Shown piece by piece: positions 5,142 to 7,432 of a DNA stretch of 7,432 nt. The DNA comes from an uncultured Verrucomicrobia subdivision 3 bacterium (GTDB lineage Bacteria; Verrucomicrobiota; Verrucomicrobiae; Limisphaerales; UBA11358). Location of the stretch: assembly GCA_903921455.1 (NCBI GenBank), contig CAIXPZ010000165.1, positions 1-7,432 of the forward strand. Reading direction: 5' to 3'. Below the pieces are notes generated by a model that was not told the origin of the DNA, did not search any database, and saw only the letters and a program-made list of their open reading frames with translations. The position numbers were made by a program, and so were the translations under genes. Positions within the stretch are counted from its first letter, which is position 1. Every line of letters begins with the position of its first letter.

Positions 5142-7121
5142 TTAGAATCGGTAGGTCATCTTTATCTGGAAGGCGCGCCCGTCCTGCGGAATTTGCGACT
5201 GCAGATGATCTCGCGAGGAAGGATCGGAGTGGGCGGCGTTCAGCAGGTTGTAGAGGCTGACGGAAAATTCCAGATTCTTGAGGAGATTCCGGCTGTAAAG
5301 GGTGGCATTGATGATGCCGCAGCTCGGGATGGTCGGCCCCATGATGGTTCTGGCCAGGGAATCGGTATAAACTGTTTCACGGCTGTCGGTAAATTGATAT
5401 TCCAAGCCCGCAAAAATTTTTCCCGGCAGCAGCGGCACGCTGAGATTTAACTTGAGCAGGTTTTCGGGTGAGTCGGGAAAATCAAATCCCCCGGACCGGT
5501 TTTCGGTTTTCTGCAAGGTGTAGCTGGCGCGGGCGAGCACGCCGTTGGTCCAATGTCCTTCCAGGGCCAGCTCCAGGCCCTGCGCGGCGGCGTTGACGTT
5601 TTGGTAGCCGCCGTTCTGAAAAATAATAAGATTGTCCATCTGATTGTAATATCCCGAGAGCGATGAGCGCAGGTGCGGCCCGATTCCCTGTTCATAGACC
5701 AGCTCGGCGGACCGAATCTGTTCGGGCAGGATGTTCTTGAATTGATTGTTCACCTGCTCCAGAAAATTGGGGTCGCGGAAAGCCGTGCCGTAAATGGCCT
5801 TGAAGGTGGATTGCTGCAACGGCGTGTAAATCAAAGCCAACCGCGGGCTGTAAGAGGAATTAAAATCACCGTATTGATCGTAGCGCACCCCGGCATTCAA
5901 GTGCAGGTCGCTGCGCAGGGCGAAATCACCTTGCGTAAAAAATCCATAACTTTGCCGGCTGGCATTCTTCGTCACATTGTTGCCGGGATAAATATTTTGA
6001 TCATACTGGCTGAAGTCATCCCGGTATTCCGCGCCCACGCTAATCGTATGCTTGTCCCAAAACTTTTTGCTCAATTGCAGTTCTGCGCCCAACCATTCGC
6101 CGCCGGAATTTTCCTGGCTCATCAGCACATTCGGTTCCCCCAGAGGACTGCCGGTATTGATTTGGTTCTGGTCGTAATAGAGGCGGGCGGTCAAATCCAC
6201 ATCCTTGGGCAGTTCGTGGGTAAATTTCAAATCCGCATAGCTGCGCTCCTGCACAATTTTGGAGCGGGAATCATTGAACGTCACCGGGATCGGGGCGGTG
6301 GGATCGGTGTGCCCGCGGTTGATATAGGCACCTTCCAATATTAACTCCGCATAGCTGATCGAGCCGAAAACACTTTCGGAGGAATCGCCATTCATGTTTT
6401 GCGCCACGCCGTGATTTTGCGCCGGGGTATTAAATTCCTTGTAGAACAGTTGATCCGGGCCGTCGCTTTGGTGATAGGAACCAGAGAGGAGAAACGCCAC
6501 CCCGTTGGTGAACGACTTGCCGACCGAGACCCGAACATTGTAAGTGTTGAACGAACCGTAATCCCCGGCAGCTTCAAAGCCGTCCACTTTGCGGGTCACG
6601 ACATTGATGACGCCGAAGAAAGCATTGTTGCCATAAAGCACCGAGCCGGGTCCGCGAATGACTTCAACGTGGTCAATCAGATCAACATCTAAAATGAAGT
6701 CGGTGCCAAGGGCCGCACTGTCGTTGATGTTGTTGTTGACGCGGTGGCCGTCAACGAGCAGCAGGATGCGGCTGTTAAAATCGCCCAGACTCACGCCTCT
6801 GGTTCCGAGAAACGCATAATTGCGGTCATTGGAAACATAGAATCCCTGCAAGCTTTGCAAGATGTCCGCCAGCGTCCGATAACCGTATCGCTTAATTTCT
6901 TCAGCCGTAACAATTGAAATGGAAGAAGGTGCTTCCGTGGTTTTTTGCTCGAACCCTGACGCGGCGACCACGGTATTGACTTGAACTTCCCCCAGATCCT
7001 CCAAGCTCATGGATTTCAGCGCCGACAAGTCGGTAGATTTGTCGGCCGACCAAGCCATGCCGGAGAACCAAATCAGCACAAGACCGAGGACACCTGTCTT
7101 AAATATTTGATTTAAGTGCAT
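5142..7121 (-). CDS. TonB-dependent outer-membrane receptor
   Basis: This 659-residue protein has a signal peptide (1-26, cleavage likely AWSA|DK). A short N-terminal segment with SLEDLGEVQVNTVVAAS (39-55), where a TonB box would be, follows. The plug domain (about 60-178) carries SISIVTAEEIKRYGYRTLAD (67-86), GTRGV, ILLLVDGHRVN (119-129), and the hallmark VEVIRGPGSVLYGNNAFFGV (152-171). The rest is a 22-strand-type beta-barrel with alternating aromatic strands; it includes a GVRYDQYGDF-type strand, SPRLALIYTP and YGTAFRDPNFLEQ, and ends in the terminal aromatic TYRF required for barrel assembly. Length is normal and no frame disruption is seen. Such receptors import siderophores, haem, cobalamin, sugars or similar ligands with TonB energy; the ligand cannot be read from the sequence. 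As first gene of the operon with YfiR and two kinases, it may supply the outer-membrane signal or take up the sensed compound (inference). The ATG at 7121 lacks a visible Shine-Dalgarno. Confidence 0.95.
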   Translation of the reverse strand: MHLNQIFKTGVLGLVLIWFSGMAWSADKSTDLSALKSMSLEDLGEVQVNTVVAASGFEQKTTEAPSSISIVTAEEIKRYGYRTLADILQSLQGFYVSNDRNYAFLGTRGVSLGDFNSRILLLVDGHRVNNNINDSAALGTDFILDVDLIDHVEVIRGPGSVLYGNNAFFGVINVVTRKVDGFEAAGDYGSFNTYNVRVSVGKSFTNGVAFLLSGSYHQSDGPDQLFYKEFNTPAQNHGVAQNMNGDSSESVFGSISYAELILEGAYINRGHTDPTAPIPVTFNDSRSKIVQERSYADLKFTHELPKDVDLTARLYYDQNQINTGSPLGEPNVLMSQENSGGEWLGAELQLSKKFWDKHTISVGAEYRDDFSQYDQNIYPGNNVTKNASRQSYGFFTQGDFALRSDLHLNAGVRYDQYGDFNSSYSPRLALIYTPLQQSTFKAIYGTAFRDPNFLEQVNNQFKNILPEQIRSAELVYEQGIGPHLRSSLSGYYNQMDNLIIFQNGGYQNVNAAAQGLELALEGHWTNGVLARASYTLQKTENRSGGFDFPDSPENLLKLNLSVPLLPGKIFAGLEYQFTDSRETVYTDSLARTIMGPTIPSCGIINATLYSRNLLKNLEFSVSLYNLLNAAHSDPSSRDHLQSQIPQDGRAFQIKMTYRF

Positions 7122-7384
7122 GTGTGCGGCATGGCTTGTTTTTGATGAGGCTCAACTTGTGTTCCAACAGGAATGTCATTCTTGGACGGATTTGAGTTTA
7201 TGTTTTATCCTGTTCCTTGTCCACCCGAAGCGCAAAAGGAACTACTTTACGGAAATTGGCATGAACAACAATACAACGCGAAAGCGCTGAGTCACGCCGG
7301 GCTTAGACGGCCTAAAAACAGCACTATTTACGCCAATTGTAAACGGCGGTTGAAAAGTGCGGCGGGTGGCGCTCGAAAAGTGCC
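7122..7384. other. non-coding region upstream of the operon
   Basis: This stretch of about 260 bases has no credible coding frame on either strand. It holds the candidate promoter, a small TTCC-AACA-GGAA hairpin (7162-7173) in the leader, and a 9-base direct repeat GAAAAGTGC (7352-7360 and 7375-7383, 23 bp apart). I see no cobalamin-riboswitch B12 box, no Fur-like palindrome and no clear terminator for an upstream gene. Confidence 0.6.
7195..7223 (-). promoter_or_regulatory. candidate sigma70-type promoter of the receptor-YfiR-kinase operon
   Basis: On the minus strand TGGACA (7223-7218, five of six -35 matches) and TAAACT (7200-7195, four of six -10 matches) are separated by 17 bp. The resulting mRNA would have a leader of roughly 65-70 nt before the receptor ATG. 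Both hexamers are imperfect and other AT-rich alternatives exist nearby, so this is the best candidate rather than a firm call. Confidence 0.4.
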
Positions 7385-7432
7385 TCACCTTCCGAGCAAA
7401 GGGAACTGGATTTTCAGGTCTCCGTCAAGCTG
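7385..7432 (-). CDS. possible C-terminal end of an upstream gene, unidentified
   Basis: The minus strand from the window edge reads QLDGDLKIQFPLLGR and then TGA (7387-7385). The composition is protein-like, with alternating hydrophobic and polar residues of the kind found in envelope proteins. With only 15 codons it cannot be assigned, and the open frame could be chance. Confidence 0.25.
   Translation of the reverse strand, partial: QLDGDLKIQFPLLGR

Noticed and set aside
4487..5260. 257-residue plus-strand open frame opposite the YfiR gene
   Set aside because: The minus-strand YfiR match runs through the whole region; this frame has no motif.
5673..6344. 223-residue plus-strand open frame inside the receptor gene
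   Set aside because: It is antisense to the beta-barrel coding region. The hydrophobic, I/L/V-rich composition reflects the complement of barrel codons.
7250..7285. TTGGCATGAACAACAAT as a sigma54 (-24/-12) promoter, and a nine-codon frame MNNNTTRKR after it
   Set aside because: The -12 element (TTGCA) is missing, the frame is only nine codons long, and no gene lies downstream on the plus strand.
7122..7384. Cobalamin riboswitch or Fur box ahead of the TonB receptor
   Set aside because: Neither a B12-box (GCCACTG) nor a GATAAT-type palindrome is present on either strand.

Overview
The window carries a compact signalling operon next to the start of a ribosomal-protein locus. Every gene I can support lies on the minus strand, so the biology reads from right (high coordinates) to left. 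The organism is a Gram-negative bacterium: there is a TonB-dependent outer-membrane receptor and a periplasmic YfiR-type protein with a signal peptide. The L34 sequence, the moderately GC-rich DNA (judged by eye), the general lack of Shine-Dalgarno sequences and the style of the kinases suggest the Verrucomicrobiota/Planctomycetota neighbourhood. That placement is an inference without a search, and I would not go below phylum level.

Layout in the direction of transcription: (1) 7385-7432, possibly the last codons of an upstream gene; (2) 7122-7384, a non-coding region with a plausible sigma70-type promoter; (3) 7121-5142, a TonB-dependent receptor; (4) 5134-4502, a YfiR-family (DUF4154) periplasmic protein, starting 7 nt after the receptor stop; (5) 4479-2494, a membrane histidine kinase with a CHASE8-like periplasmic domain, HAMP and PAS, preceded by a 17-bp tandem duplication that creates a six-codon mini-ORF; (6) 2497-371, a soluble REC-PAS-histidine kinase-REC hybrid that overlaps gene 5 by ATGA; (7) 370-175, an intergenic region with an AT-rich inverted repeat and a strong rpmH promoter; (8) 174-37, rpmH (L34); (9) 32-1, the first codons of rnpA.

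How the genes may work together: in the Pseudomonas YfiBNR system, periplasmic YfiR represses the CHASE8-HAMP-GGDEF diguanylate cyclase YfiN, and an outer-membrane protein (YfiB) relieves that repression. Here a YfiR homologue sits directly upstream of a CHASE8-HAMP protein whose output is a histidine kinase instead of GGDEF. The outer-membrane protein of the operon is a TonB receptor. The second kinase has receiver domains at both ends and can be read as the cytoplasmic relay partner. The working hypothesis is an outer membrane-periplasm-inner membrane sensory chain that feeds a phosphorelay, with the terminal output protein (Hpt, DNA-binding or c-di-GMP regulator) encoded outside the window. 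The gene identities are well supported by motifs; the wiring is inference.
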